Origin: Cecembia lonarensis LW9
GTDB lineage: Bacteria; Bacteroidota; Bacteroidia; Cytophagales; Cyclobacteriaceae
DNA: 59,570 nucleotides
Direction of reading: 5' to 3'
Assembly (NCBI RefSeq): GCF_000298295.1
Contig: NZ_AMGM01000020.1
Location: 1-59,570 of the forward strand
Shown here: piece by piece, positions 1 to 8,168 of the stretch
How positions within the stretch are numbered: position 1 is the stretch's first letter
Layout of the letters: each line of letters starts with the position of its first letter
Made by a program: the position numbers and the translations under genes
Notes under the pieces: generated by a model
What the model was told of the DNA's origin: nothing
Databases searched by the model: none
Seen by the model: the letters and a program-made list of their open reading frames with translations, nothing else

Positions 1-339
1 GACCCCAACTTCTAAATGGTTTTCTCTGTATTCTTAATAGACCTCTCCTTCGTCGAGGTGACAAGGACAAGCCTTTGACATTAGCAATCCTTCTAGGTAA
101 TCGAACCATTCCTCACTCTTATTTTTTAATTCCAAACCCCACTTTTGCCTTTTACCTCCCGAAATTCTCCGGGACAAGTCTTTTACTTGGCTCTTATTTC
201 ACCTCTTAATGAACCCCTTAAAGCCCTTAACTTCTTAATGGTTCAAAAGACCTCCCTTCCAAAATCCGCCTTCCGACATCCCCCTTTGTCTTATTTCTTG
301 CCTCTTGTTTCTTATCTCTCGCCTCTCGCTTCTCACCTC
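1..339. repeat. Gene-free left edge with a dispersed repeat
   Basis: No credible gene is seen here. Positions 15-79 match 3714-3778 almost base for base through GACAAGG; both contain a CCTC...GAGG hairpin around CTTCGTCG. The rest is pyrimidine-rich low-complexity sequence of the kind found in the other spacers, including the words TTGGCTCTT and CTTTTGCC. The open frame over 145-522 is repeat-derived and runs antisense into cysQ. Confidence 0.7.
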
Positions 340-1092
340 TCACTTCACCACAAACCACCCATTCAACATCTCCTCCCGATTATACTTCATCGGCTCCAGG
401 TCAGGATAGGTGAGCACCTGCCGGCCGGCGGCCTCCACAATGGCCTGGGCGGCGGCGGTATCCCACTCCATAGTGGGGGCAAAGCGGGGATAAAGTTGGG
501 CCTTGTCCTCAGCCACCAATAGAAACTTCAGACTGGAACCCATGCTGATGCATGCTGCTCCGGGGTATTGGTCAATAAAAGCCTGTGTCTCCTCACTCAG
601 GTGTGAGCGGCTGGCGACAATGGTTTTTACAGGGGCATTTGGGGCAACTTGGAGTTGGACGGCTGGTTGATTGCCCTCCTGTTTCCAGGCCCCTTCTTCT
701 TTACTCCCCCAGTACAGCCAATCCAGCACCGGGGCATAGACTACGCCGAGGATGGCTTTTTGCTGATGGATCAGGGCGATATTGACGGTAAACTCCCCGT
801 TTTTCTTGATAAATTCCTTGGTGCCGTCCAGCGGATCTACCAACCAGTAATAGTCCCAGTTGGACCGTATGGCATAAGGCACATTGGCCCCTTCTTCGGA
901 GAGGATGGGGATACCCGTTTCCTTCAGGGACTTTACGATCACCTCATGCGCTTCCCTATCCGCCTTGGTCAGGGGAGAATCGTCCTCCTTGTACCCCACC
1001 TCCATATCAAAACCATGGTAGATGGAGAGGATGATACGGCCTGCTTCAAGGGCGGTGGATTGAGCAAGGGAGCTGAGTTGGTGAAGATTCAT
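340..1092 (-). CDS. cysQ: 3'(2'),5'-bisphosphate nucleotidase CysQ
   Basis: 250 residues, the usual size for the CysQ branch of the inositol monophosphatase superfamily. Metal-site motifs are in order: SEEG near residues 65-68, DPLDGTKEF at 86-94 and EWDTAAA at 209-215. The family removes the 3'-phosphate from PAP (and PAPS), a by-product of sulfate activation and sulfotransfer, in the cytosol with Mg2+. The ATG start gives a complete N-terminal helix. It stands alone, with a repeat-filled spacer on each side; in related genomes cysQ often lies near sulfate assimilation or capsule genes, and the UDP-sugar dehydrogenase downstream fits the latter. A general inositol phosphatase is the alternative, but the DPLDGTKEF form favours CysQ. 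Confidence 0.93.
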   Translation of the reverse strand: MNLHQLSSLAQSTALEAGRIILSIYHGFDMEVGYKEDDSPLTKADREAHEVIVKSLKETGIPILSEEGANVPYAIRSNWDYYWLVDPLDGTKEFIKKNGEFTVNIALIHQQKAILGVVYAPVLDWLYWGSKEEGAWKQEGNQPAVQLQVAPNAPVKTIVASRSHLSEETQAFIDQYPGAACISMGSSLKFLLVAEDKAQLYPRFAPTMEWDTAAAQAIVEAAGRQVLTYPDLEPMKYNREEMLNGWFVVK

Positions 1093-1292
1093 TTTTTTTT
1101 AACCACTAAGCGCACCAAGGATTAAGAGGCAAGGTGCAGGGCGTAAATAAGAGCCAAGGCAAAAGTAAAAAGGCAAAAGAGGACTGGCCGTTAGGAAAAT
1201 GTCCCTTTGGACATTTTTAGGCCAGGACCAGGATGCAGGGCGGGAAACTAAGAGCCAAGGCAAAAGTGACACTTAATTCTCAGACAAGTCTA
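1093..1292. repeat. Spacer with dispersed words and a hairpin
   Basis: The word GAGCCAAGGCAAAAG occurs at 1151-1165 and 1252-1266; its reverse complement is at 1760-1774 beyond the S23 gene, and further copies are at 12021-12035 (reverse) and 13432-13446. A hairpin AAAATGTCC-CTTT-GGACATTTT occupies 1196-1217, followed by the words GGCCAGGACCAGG and GCAGGGCGGG. The same hairpin with a different loop recurs at 27712-27732 with similar flanking words. Confidence 0.7.
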
Positions 1293-1643
1293 TTATGATT
1301 GGTTCAGTTTTTTGAGAATACTGGCTAAAATATTTTTTATCTCTTTACTTTCAGCAACCAAGAAATTTAAATCTTCACTGGGCCTTTCTTCTATCGCATT
1401 GATTACCCGTAACCAATAATTAGATTCTCTAGCTTCTTTCAGAGCAATTCTAATTTTGTTTTTAAAATCGGCTTTAGAAGAACCTGCCTGGGCTTCCTCA
1501 TAATTTGCTCCGACAGATGTTGATGATTTCCCTAATTGGTATTTAATGATTTGAAATTCAGAAGTGTTTGGCAAGTTTCTGAGTAACTTCAAACACCTTA
1601 CGCCAAAATTAAAAGTCCTTTCTAAAAGATCATTTTCTTTCAT
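1293..1643 (-). CDS. Four-helix-bundle protein, S23 / IVP family
   Basis: 116 residues, intact. It shows the family pattern: an N-terminal helix, the turn motif SVGANYEEAQAG (residues about 43-54), then IRIALKEARESNYWLRVI and a C-terminal helix ending KKLNQS. The family was first found encoded by intervening sequences of 23S rRNA. Standalone copies are common in Bacteroidota and their function is unknown; Avd of diversity-generating retroelements shares the fold. No reverse transcriptase or rRNA is near. The gene sits between inverted copies of a 15-base word (1252-1266 and 1760-1774), which may mean it travels as a cassette. It is a useful intact comparator for the split copy at 16652-17314. 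Confidence 0.88.
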   Translation of the reverse strand: MKENDLLERTFNFGVRCLKLLRNLPNTSEFQIIKYQLGKSSTSVGANYEEAQAGSSKADFKNKIRIALKEARESNYWLRVINAIEERPSEDLNFLVAESKEIKNILASILKKLNQS

Positions 1644-1781
1644 CCTTTAAGCTTAACTTCCAACTAATTGCCCCCTGATTTTATTATTGCTTTGCCACTT
1701 ATCTAAATATTATTTTCACTTGGCTCTTCTCAGTGTTTCAAACCACTTGGCTCTTTTTACTTTTGCCTTGGCTCTTTATCA

Positions 1782-3092
1782 CTACAACCTCGCGTCGACT
1801 GCCTCCTTCGGCAAGAAACCTTTCACATCAAACACCACACAGCTATCAGATTTGTTAATATTTAGACCTTTGAATTTGTCATGGGATACGGCGAGGACAA
1901 CACCTGAATATTGACTGATATCCAATGGATTGTCTCCGTTCAAAATAGAAATGCCATACTCATGCATCACTTCCTCAGGGGAAGCCCAAGGGTCATACAC
2001 ATCCACCTCCATGTCGAAAGACTTCAGCTCATGGTAAATGTCTATCACTCTTGTATTACGGATATCGGGGCAGTTTTCTTTAAAAGTAATTCCCAAAATC
2101 AACACCTTGGAATCAATCACCTTCAGGTCTTTGCGCATCATGTGTTTGATCAACTCAGTGGCCACATGCCTGCCCATGGAATCGTTCAAGCGCCTTCCTG
2201 CCAGGATGATTTCGGGATGGTAACCCACTTCCTGTGCTTTTTGCGCCAGGTAGTAAGGGTCTACGCCAATACAGTGGCCGCCTACCAGTCCGGGTTTGAA
2301 GGGCAGGAAGTTCCATTTGGTGCCAGCAGCTTCTAAGACTTCCTGGGTATCTATGCCCAAGAGGTTGAAGATTTTGGAGAGTTCGTTGACAAAGGCAATG
2401 TTGATGTCCCTTTGGGAGTTTTCGATCACCTTGGCAGCTTCCGCTACCTTGATGGAGGAGGCCAGGTGGGTACCTGCAGTGATGACAGATTGGTAGAGTT
2501 GGTCCACGTACTCCGCCACTTCAGGGGTGGAACCTGCGGTAACTTTCAGGATTTTGGTGACCGTATGTTCTTTATCGCCGGGGTTGATCCTTTCGGGGGA
2601 ATACCCGCAAAAAAAGTCTACATTGTATTTCAGGCCGGAATGTTTTTCCAATACCGGAACCATTTCCTCTTCAGTAACGCCAGGATATACCGTGGACTCA
2701 TAAATCACCACATCTCCTTTTTTGAGGAGTCTCCCGACCGTCTCTGAAGATTTGATCATGGGTGTCAATACGGGGCGGTTATGTTTATCTGTAGGGGTGG
2801 GTACGGTCACCACAAAAATATTGCAATTGGAAATGGCCGATACGGCATCAGTGACCAATAAGCCTTTTCCTTTTTCCTCCAGTGCCACGGAATTGGGCAC
2901 AAGAACAGACTGTAAAAGTGCATCCTCCACTTCCAGGGTACGGTCAGTACCTTTTTGGAGTTCGTCCACCCTTTTGGAATTTATATCATAACCTACGGTT
3001 TTGAATTTCTCTGCAAAAGCTACCGCCAGCGGAAGGCCCACATAGCCCAGGCCTATAATGGCGATTTTAGAATCTTGTAATGGTGTTAACAT
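1782..3092 (-). CDS. UDP-N-acetylhexosamine dehydrogenase (nucleotide sugar dehydrogenase)
   Basis: 436 residues, full length for the UDP-glucose/UDP-ManNAc dehydrogenase family. The Rossmann motif GLGYVGLP lies at about 14-21, [10 protein letters not shown] at 164-173, and the catalytic cysteine is C274 in [13 protein letters not shown]. The sequence resembles the TviB/WbpO group that oxidises UDP-GlcNAc or UDP-GalNAc to the uronic acid in two NAD+-dependent steps, supplying capsule or O-antigen precursors. Substrate cannot be settled from sequence alone. It is transcribed with cysQ and manC but far from both, so it is probably a separate unit. It suggests that a polysaccharide gene cluster lies to the left of the window. 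Confidence 0.9.
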   Translation of the reverse strand: MLTPLQDSKIAIIGLGYVGLPLAVAFAEKFKTVGYDINSKRVDELQKGTDRTLEVEDALLQSVLVPNSVALEEKGKGLLVTDAVSAISNCNIFVVTVPTPTDKHNRPVLTPMIKSSETVGRLLKKGDVVIYESTVYPGVTEEEMVPVLEKHSGLKYNVDFFCGYSPERINPGDKEHTVTKILKVTAGSTPEVAEYVDQLYQSVITAGTHLASSIKVAEAAKVIENSQRDINIAFVNELSKIFNLLGIDTQEVLEAAGTKWNFLPFKPGLVGGHCIGVDPYYLAQKAQEVGYHPEIILAGRRLNDSMGRHVATELIKHMMRKDLKVIDSKVLILGITFKENCPDIRNTRVIDIYHELKSFDMEVDVYDPWASPEEVMHEYGISILNGDNPLDISQYSGVVLAVSHDKFKGLNINKSDSCVVFDVKGFLPKEAVDARL

Positions 3093-4003
3093 GGTGTACT
3101 ATTAGGATAAAAATATTTGTATTTTTTTATGTGAAATGGTTTCAGTGTGCAAATATAGGGTAAAGAGGGGAAAGGTTAAGGGTTAAACGTTAAAAGTTAA
3201 ACGTTAACAGTTAACGGGTTAACTGTTAACTATTAGCTGTTAACGCATTCATTGTTCAGCTTGCTCGGAAGTAATTCGGAGGGTTTCAGGGTTCCAACAC
3301 CGTGAGCACCGCGAACCATCCGTGTCCATCCTATTTATCTGTGGTTATTTTTTTTGAGCCTGTCGAACCATGGTTGGTGAGCTTGCCGAACCATCCGCGA
3401 TCATCAGCCTAATCAGCGTCACTTGTACTGAGCGAAGTCGAAGTATCAGCGTTCTATTTTGTTGTGAGCTTACGAACAATCGGCGTTCTATTTAATTATT
3501 TTTCAAAACCTTCGAGGTTTCAAAAACCTCAAAGGTTGGTACCCCAGCGCTAGCTGCTTTCCCGATGCTCTGAAATTCGATATCCCACTTCAAAATTCGG
3601 TCCTTCAGACCTCTGGTTCAATTTGACTGTACCTTATCCCCAGGGCTTCACCCTGGGCTGTCACAGAGCGGCCCTTCAGGCCTTTTCGGAAATTCTTAAA
3701 ACCTTAACTCCTTAATGGTTTTCTCTGTATTCTTAATAGACCTCTCCTTCGTCGAGGTGACAAGGTAAAGCCTTTGGCACTAATTGACCTGCTGAGTTTT
3801 TTAAAGGCTTTTTCTTAATGAAATCCTTAACTTCTCCACGGTTCCATTCCGAAATCCGACTTTCGAAATCCCACCTGAACACTGAACCTTTAACACTTAA
3901 CACTCACCCCTCATCACTCGTCACTCATCACTCATCACTCCTCACTCTCCACTCTCCACTCTACACTCTACACTCTCCACTCATCACTCTCCACTCATCA
4001 CTA
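3093..4003. repeat. 910-bp spacer: heptamer arrays and decayed palindromes
   Basis: No gene is seen. 3166-3243 is a degenerate array of period 7 built on GTTAA (GGTTAAG, CGTTAAA, AGTTAAC and so on). 3355-3500 holds short palindromic pieces typical of Bacteroidota extragenic repeats (GCCTGTCGAACCA, ACTGAGCGAAGTCGAAGT). 3506-3535 is a near-palindrome CCTTCGAGGTTT/AAACCTCAAAGG. 3636-3695 carries CAGGGCTTCACCCTGG and GGCCCTTCAGGCC hairpins. 3714-3778 repeats 15-79. 3893-4010 is a second period-7 array based on CACTCWN that runs right up to the manC stop codon. Confidence 0.75.
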
Positions 4004-4999
4004 CTACACCAACCCCGGTTTTTCCTTCACCAGCCGCTCATACACCTGTTTAACTTCTTGGGCGTTTTCTTTGCGGAGGACAAGAATGGCATCTTCTGTT
4101 TCGATCAGGATGGTGTTGGTCAGCCCGGTGAATTCTGTATGCAGGTTGGTCCCGATGACCATATTCCCCAACTCATCGGTGGGATGCCCTTTCTCTATCA
4201 AATAATCGTAGATGGCTTCGAAGGAACCCATATCTGACCATTGGAAGTAAGCCGGCACCACTTTGATTTTCTCAGTTCGCTCCATTACCGCATAATCCAC
4301 AGAAATGGAGGGGATTTCCAGGGATAATTCCTCCGGGAGCAACCCGTTTTCCATTTCCCTCTTGGCCATAAAGGAGCGGAGGTAAACATTCGGTTCGAAT
4401 TTGGCCAGTTCATCCAAAAACACCCCTGCCTGGAAACAGAACATTCCTGAATTCCAATAAAAATTGCCCTGCTCCACAAAACCCTTTGCTGTAGCCAGAT
4501 CAGGCTTTTCCCGGAAAGCTTTTACTTCTTCTCCATCGGCTTCAATATACCCATAACCTGTCTCAGGCCGGGTCGGCTGCAGCCCAAAGGTTGCAATAAA
4601 ACCTTCTTTGGCCAGGGCAATGCCCCTTTCCACGGCCTGTGTATAGGCAGCATCACCTTCGATCAGCTGATCAGATGGGGTAACGAATAAGATATCTTTT
4701 GGGTCACAGACCAAAGCGGCAAAGGTAATGGCCGCCGCGGTATTCCTAGGACAGGCCTCAATGAGTTCCCTGTACTCGGAAATACCCGCTTTTTCCAGGT
4801 CTTTTCTGGACAAGAGGTAATTGTCTTTATTGCCCACAATCAGCATCTCATCGCAGAAAGGCTGATTGCGTTTGGCTGTTTTTTGAAAAAGTGTTTCCCC
4901 TTCAAAAATCGGTAAATACTGTTTGGGTCGGTTTTTTCGGGACAAAGGCCACAAGCGGGACCCTACTCCACCGCTGAGGATGACGTTGATGGTTTTCAT
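4004..4999 (-). CDS. manC: Mannose-1-phosphate guanylyltransferase
   Basis: 331 residues, the length of single-domain enzymes that lack the C-terminal phosphomannose isomerase half. The nucleotidyltransferase signature GGVGSRLWPLSRKNRPKQYLP begins at residue 10, VTPSDQLI is near 105, and EKPD occurs in the sugar-binding region. It makes GDP-mannose from GTP and mannose-1-phosphate, a cytosolic step that feeds GDP-mannose or GDP-fucose into surface glycans and protein glycosylation. The ATG at 4999 gives the expected start (MKTINVILSGG). The stop lies directly against a heptamer array. It is a single gene in this stretch. Confidence 0.92.
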   Translation of the reverse strand: MKTINVILSGGVGSRLWPLSRKNRPKQYLPIFEGETLFQKTAKRNQPFCDEMLIVGNKDNYLLSRKDLEKAGISEYRELIEACPRNTAAAITFAALVCDPKDILFVTPSDQLIEGDAAYTQAVERGIALAKEGFIATFGLQPTRPETGYGYIEADGEEVKAFREKPDLATAKGFVEQGNFYWNSGMFCFQAGVFLDELAKFEPNVYLRSFMAKREMENGLLPEELSLEIPSISVDYAVMERTEKIKVVPAYFQWSDMGSFEAIYDYLIEKGHPTDELGNMVIGTNLHTEFTGLTNTILIETEDAILVLRKENAQEVKQVYERLVKEKPGLV

Positions 5000-5922
5000 T
5001 TGTTCAAAAGTAGATACGCATTTTGCAATTTGAAATTTGAAAAGTATAAAATGACTAAGGGACTAAGAGACTTAGAGAGGTTGGGAAGGGTATCTAGTAA
5101 GTCCACTGATCTGGATTCATTCCCAACTTCTAAATCTTCATGACTTCTTATTTTACCCATAATAAAACAATAAAATTAAATTGAGATTAAAGTATTAAAG
5201 CCTGTAATAATAGTTTTTTTGTCTCTAAAAACATAGTAATAAAACTCAAAATTTCACCGCAATTCCCAAAGTCTCTCCCTCTCCATTTCTCTTCGTCCCT
5301 CCGTCCCTAAGTCTCTAAGTCTTTTTTTCCGCCCTGCAATCTGGCCCCTCCGTCGATCACAGCTTCGCTCTTTCAGTCACATCCGCTTTTAAAAAAGCAG
5401 CTGTGCTTAGCAAGATAGAGATGGCTTAGTTTTAAGTGTGGTTTAAAGGTCAGGTTATGGCAACACCTTGTGCAAAAATCCGAACCTGCTGCTATAGCTC
5501 CTTATGGTCGCCATCTGATGTAACAAAGTGTCAAATATAGATGCTCAAATCAGCTTAGGCAATATAAACTCAAAAAAAGAATTGGCAAAAAATGACCAAA
5601 TTCCTGTAAATGAAAGGAATAATTAGGTGTTAATTTTACCTTTTTTAAGATATTATATAACTATCAATAAAAAAAGTACTATTGATATTGGAATAAAAAC
5701 AGCTACAAATCAGTATCTTGGTTCAAACCTGTAATTTTTCCCAGCAGCACTATTGTCATTTTTTTATGAAAAAATTATGTTCAAATTTGATGTCATAACA
5801 ATTTTTTATGACAAACATAATTTTTTTTAAAAACATATAATTTCGTGTTTTATGCATACAATTATTTGCATACTACTTTTCCTTTACTAAATTGTATTAA
5901 CAAATTAATTTTATTCGACCGA
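5000..5922. other. 920-bp AT-rich spacer without a recognised gene
   Basis: I see no coding sequence. 5050-5085 (GACTAAGGGACTAAGAGAC) and about 5275-5325 (CGTCCCTCCGTCCCTAAG) are short 7/8-bp period arrays. 5340-5560 has ordinary composition, is unlike the repeats and has no frame of note; a small RNA or old pseudogene cannot be excluded. 5640-5920 is strongly AT-rich with several short homopolymer runs and probably holds the promoter of the following gene. Confidence 0.5.
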
Positions 5923-6654
5923 ATGAAGCTTCATTTTTACCTCCAGAAAAAATTTTCCGGTTATCTGGGATATTTCGGAAAATCCTTATTGCTTTTAGGA
6001 CTCATCCATAGTTTTAGCGTACAAATTCAGGCCCAAAATTTTCAGAAGCAGGCCAGTGACAAAAGTCAAATCGCCTATCTGGGCATTGGTCCATCTGCCT
6101 TTTATGGGGACAATGGCGGGGATTATCCTTCTATGCAATTCCCGGTAAGACCCAATATTGCATTAGGTTACAGCAAAAACCTGGTCAATTTCCTGCAACT
6201 GCGTTTTACCTCCGGATATCAGCGCTTGGTGAGCTGGGATGGTTTCAGGCCTGGAACCATGGAAAATTGGGGATCCAGGGGACAGGCGGCTTCCTTTCAG
6301 GGAGGGGCCTTATACTTCGATATCATGCCCCAGTTTCTGCTATTTCCCCAGGACCATGTCAGCAATAGGCCCAGATTCAATGCCCATGGGGGCGTTGGAT
6401 TGGGAGCTATTTTCGTGAATCGCAGACAAGAAACGATAAACGGGAATGGCAATAATTCCAGACGTGTCAGTACACTGACTTCTTATATTCCAGTACGGGC
6501 CGGTATCAGTTATAGAGTGGGATATTTGTACAATATAGGTTTGGAAGGCACTTTCTTTCACACCTTTGCCGATGATTTGGATGGCAACATTGGATTCAAT
6601 AACCGCAATGACCATATGGTACAGTTGAACCTGATGCTGATGCGGTATTTTTAG
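5923..6654 (+). CDS. Outer-membrane beta-barrel protein
   Basis: 243 residues from the ATG at 5923, chosen because it gives a clear signal peptide (MKLHFYLQKKF, a hydrophobic core at about 20-36, then QIQAQN). The frame remains open upstream to 5845, but that extension (MFYAYNYLHTT...) is AT-rich leader and spoils the signal. The mature part has alternating polar/aromatic strands with glycine turns (AYLGIGPSAFYGDNGGDYPS, NIALGYSKNLVNFLQLRFTSGYQRL, RAGISYRVGYLYNIGLEGTFFH) and ends MVQLNLMLMRYF with the terminal aromatic typical of barrel proteins. It resembles the small OmpW/PorT-like barrel proteins of Bacteroidota. No specific function can be assigned. Confidence 0.75.
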   Translation: MKLHFYLQKKFSGYLGYFGKSLLLLGLIHSFSVQIQAQNFQKQASDKSQIAYLGIGPSAFYGDNGGDYPSMQFPVRPNIALGYSKNLVNFLQLRFTSGYQRLVSWDGFRPGTMENWGSRGQAASFQGGALYFDIMPQFLLFPQDHVSNRPRFNAHGGVGLGAIFVNRRQETINGNGNNSRRVSTLTSYIPVRAGISYRVGYLYNIGLEGTFFHTFADDLDGNIGFNNRNDHMVQLNLMLMRYF

Positions 6655-6707
6655 ATTGGAAGAGAGGGTTTGGGGTTAACGTGTTAACGGTTAAACGTTA
6701 AGTGTTT

Positions 6708-6821
6708 GTTGTCCGGAGTTTTCAACTCTGGACTGTTGATTGCTGAGCTTTTAGCTCAGGTCTTAACTGAGTTGGAAAACTCAGGACTCATTTGTCCCGC
6801 GCTGCAAGCACGTGACAACGT
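6708..6821 (+). repeat. Four-hairpin module, copy 1
   Basis: Four successive stem-loops: CCGGAGTT-TTC-AACTCTGG, CTGAGC-TTTTA-GCTCAG, ACTGAGTT-GGA-AAACTCAG and a last stem GTCCCGCGCT-GCA-AGCACGTGAC. The same order and spacing is found in all full copies of the window. The last stem has one A.C mismatch in this copy. The module lies 50 bases after the stop of the barrel gene. Confidence 0.85.
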
Positions 6822-6937
6822 ATCTCCTCCTTTAAACTTTAAACCTTTAACCCATTTTCACCTTGGCTATTAAATTACGTCCTACAGTACCAACATCCCA
6901 AACCTACAAAGCACCTCATTCTTCACTCATCATTTTT

Positions 6938-7330
6938 CATTCTACATTCTCTCTCCTTTTGCCTTAATTCAATTCGACAAACCCACAGCATCGGCCGTCC
7001 CTACAGGACGGATGGGAATGGTTATCGCTTTTATGCTAACAATGGATTGTGCCTCTGGCACAATTCGCCCCACCATACAATACAAATCTCCCAAACCTTC
7101 AAAGCTCCATTCCTTCTTCATTCCTAATTCATCATTCTACATTTCCAGCCCTACATTCCAGTTCCTAAGTCACTCAGTCTCTCCTTACAACGCAGATCCT
7201 CCTTTTTCCTTTTGCCTAGGCTCTTATTCCTCCCCTAAATCCTGTGGCCCTGGCCTATCTTTCTCTTCGTCCCTTCGTCTCTCAGTCCCTACACCCCTCA
7301 TTCTTCATTCCTAATTCATCATTCTTCATT
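6938..7330. repeat. 393-bp direct repeat, copy A
   Basis: This matches 7649-8041 at a constant offset of 711 bases. I count five differences by eye. The unit contains a CCGTCC-CTACA-GGACGG hairpin, a TTGTGCC-TCT-GGCACAA hairpin and pyrimidine-rich word arrays. A third, partly diverged copy lies at about 11700-12035, and there the match to copy A extends leftward through the four-hairpin module. Confidence 0.9.
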
Positions 7331-7332
7331 AC

Positions 7333-7570
7333 CAGCCCTGAAGGGGCGCGATAACAAAACGATGGTCGAAGGCCATCGGTCATCAACGACGCCTATTCTA
7401 AAAAATCCCCGGCCTGAAAGGACGGGATATCTGATTAATGGCTTAGCCATTATTACCAAGTTATCCGTGGCCTGCAGCCCCGGGACATCAATATAACCGT
7501 TTATCCCCCAGGGGACGGGCTGCACCCGCCCCTCTGCTATCCAGGGCCTTCAGCCCTGAAAATCCGAGAA
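7333..7570. repeat. Palindromic repeat cluster
   Basis: Several short hairpins in a row: GATGG-TCGAAG-GCCATC, TAATGGCT-TAGCCATTA, GGGCTGCACCCGCCC and CAGGGC-CTTCA-GCCCTG, with the phrases GGCCTGAAAGGACGGGATAT and AAGCCCTGAAAG. The form is that of Bacteroidota REP-like extragenic palindromes. 3636-3695 holds a related, shorter stretch. No coding capacity is seen. Confidence 0.65.
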
Positions 7571-7648
7571 GCCCTGAAAGAACTTAGACCTTAAACCTTT
7601 AAACCGCCCTCTGTCTACCATTCTTCTTTCATTTCACTTTTCATTCAT

Positions 7649-8041
7649 CATTCTACATTCTCTCTCCTTTTGCCTTAATTCAATTCGACAAACCCACAGC
7701 ATCGGCCGTCCCTACAGGACGGATGGGAATGGTTATCGCTTTTATGCTAACAATGGGTTGTGCCCCTGGCACAATTCGCCCCACCATGCAAGACAAATCT
7801 CCCAAACCTTCAAAGCTCCAATCCTTCTTCATTCCTAATTCATCATTCTACATTTCCAGCCCTACATTCCAGTTCCTAAGTCACTCAGTCTCTCCTTACA
7901 ACGCAGATCCTCCTTTTTCCTTTTGCCTAGGCTCTTATTCCTCCCCTAAATCCTGTGGCCCTGGCCTATCTTTCTCTTCGTCCCTTCGTCTCTCAGTCCC
8001 TACACCCCTCATTCTTCATTCCTAATTCATCATTCTTCATT
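7649..8041. repeat. 393-bp direct repeat, copy B
   Basis: This is the partner of copy A. The two hairpins are kept: the TTGTGCC hairpin loop has C for T, and the base change upstream of it (GGG for GGA) lies outside the stem. Left of the unit the flank differs from copy A, so the duplication ends cleanly at the CATTCTACATTC junction. Confidence 0.9.
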
Positions 8042-8168
8042 CTTCATTCTTCATTCTTTATTGCCAGCCCTACCCATTCATCAAACCAATTCCCCAATCG
8101 TATCAATTCATTATTTACATTGGTTTTTGTAGTTTTATTTGAGTATTCAATAAAAAACCATCTAAACG

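Larger units (their letters stand above)
6655..8168. repeat. 1.5-kb spacer made of interspersed repeats
   Basis: In order: a GTTAA-type word array (about 6675-6703), a four-hairpin module (6708-6821), repeat copy A (6938-7330), a second palindrome cluster (about 7333-7570), repeat copy B (7649-8041), an ATTCTTC heptamer run (about 8025-8062), and roughly 100 bases of AT-rich leader before the next gene. Two identical-looking 100-codon frames (7012-7314 and 7723-8025) lie in A and B; they are products of the duplication and have no RBS or protein-like composition. Confidence 0.8.

Noticed and set aside
145-522. 125-codon forward frame at the left edge
   Set aside because: It crosses low-complexity sequence and then runs antisense through the conserved 3' end of cysQ.
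1293-1643. S23 gene as part of a 23S rRNA intervening sequence or a diversity-generating retroelement
   Set aside because: No rRNA-like sequence, reverse transcriptase or template repeat is found nearby.
3893-4010. Possible CRISPR array
   Set aside because: The repeat period is only 7 bases, units are degenerate and no spacers are present. The same holds for the other heptamer arrays.
5340-5560. Possible riboswitch or small RNA in the spacer before the barrel gene
   Set aside because: The sequence is ordinary in composition, but I could not match it to a known RNA family or find a convincing terminator.
7012-8025. Two nearly identical 100-codon frames (7012-7314 and 7723-8025)
   Set aside because: They are produced by the 393-bp duplication, have low-complexity Ser/Pro/His-rich composition and are broken in the third copy.
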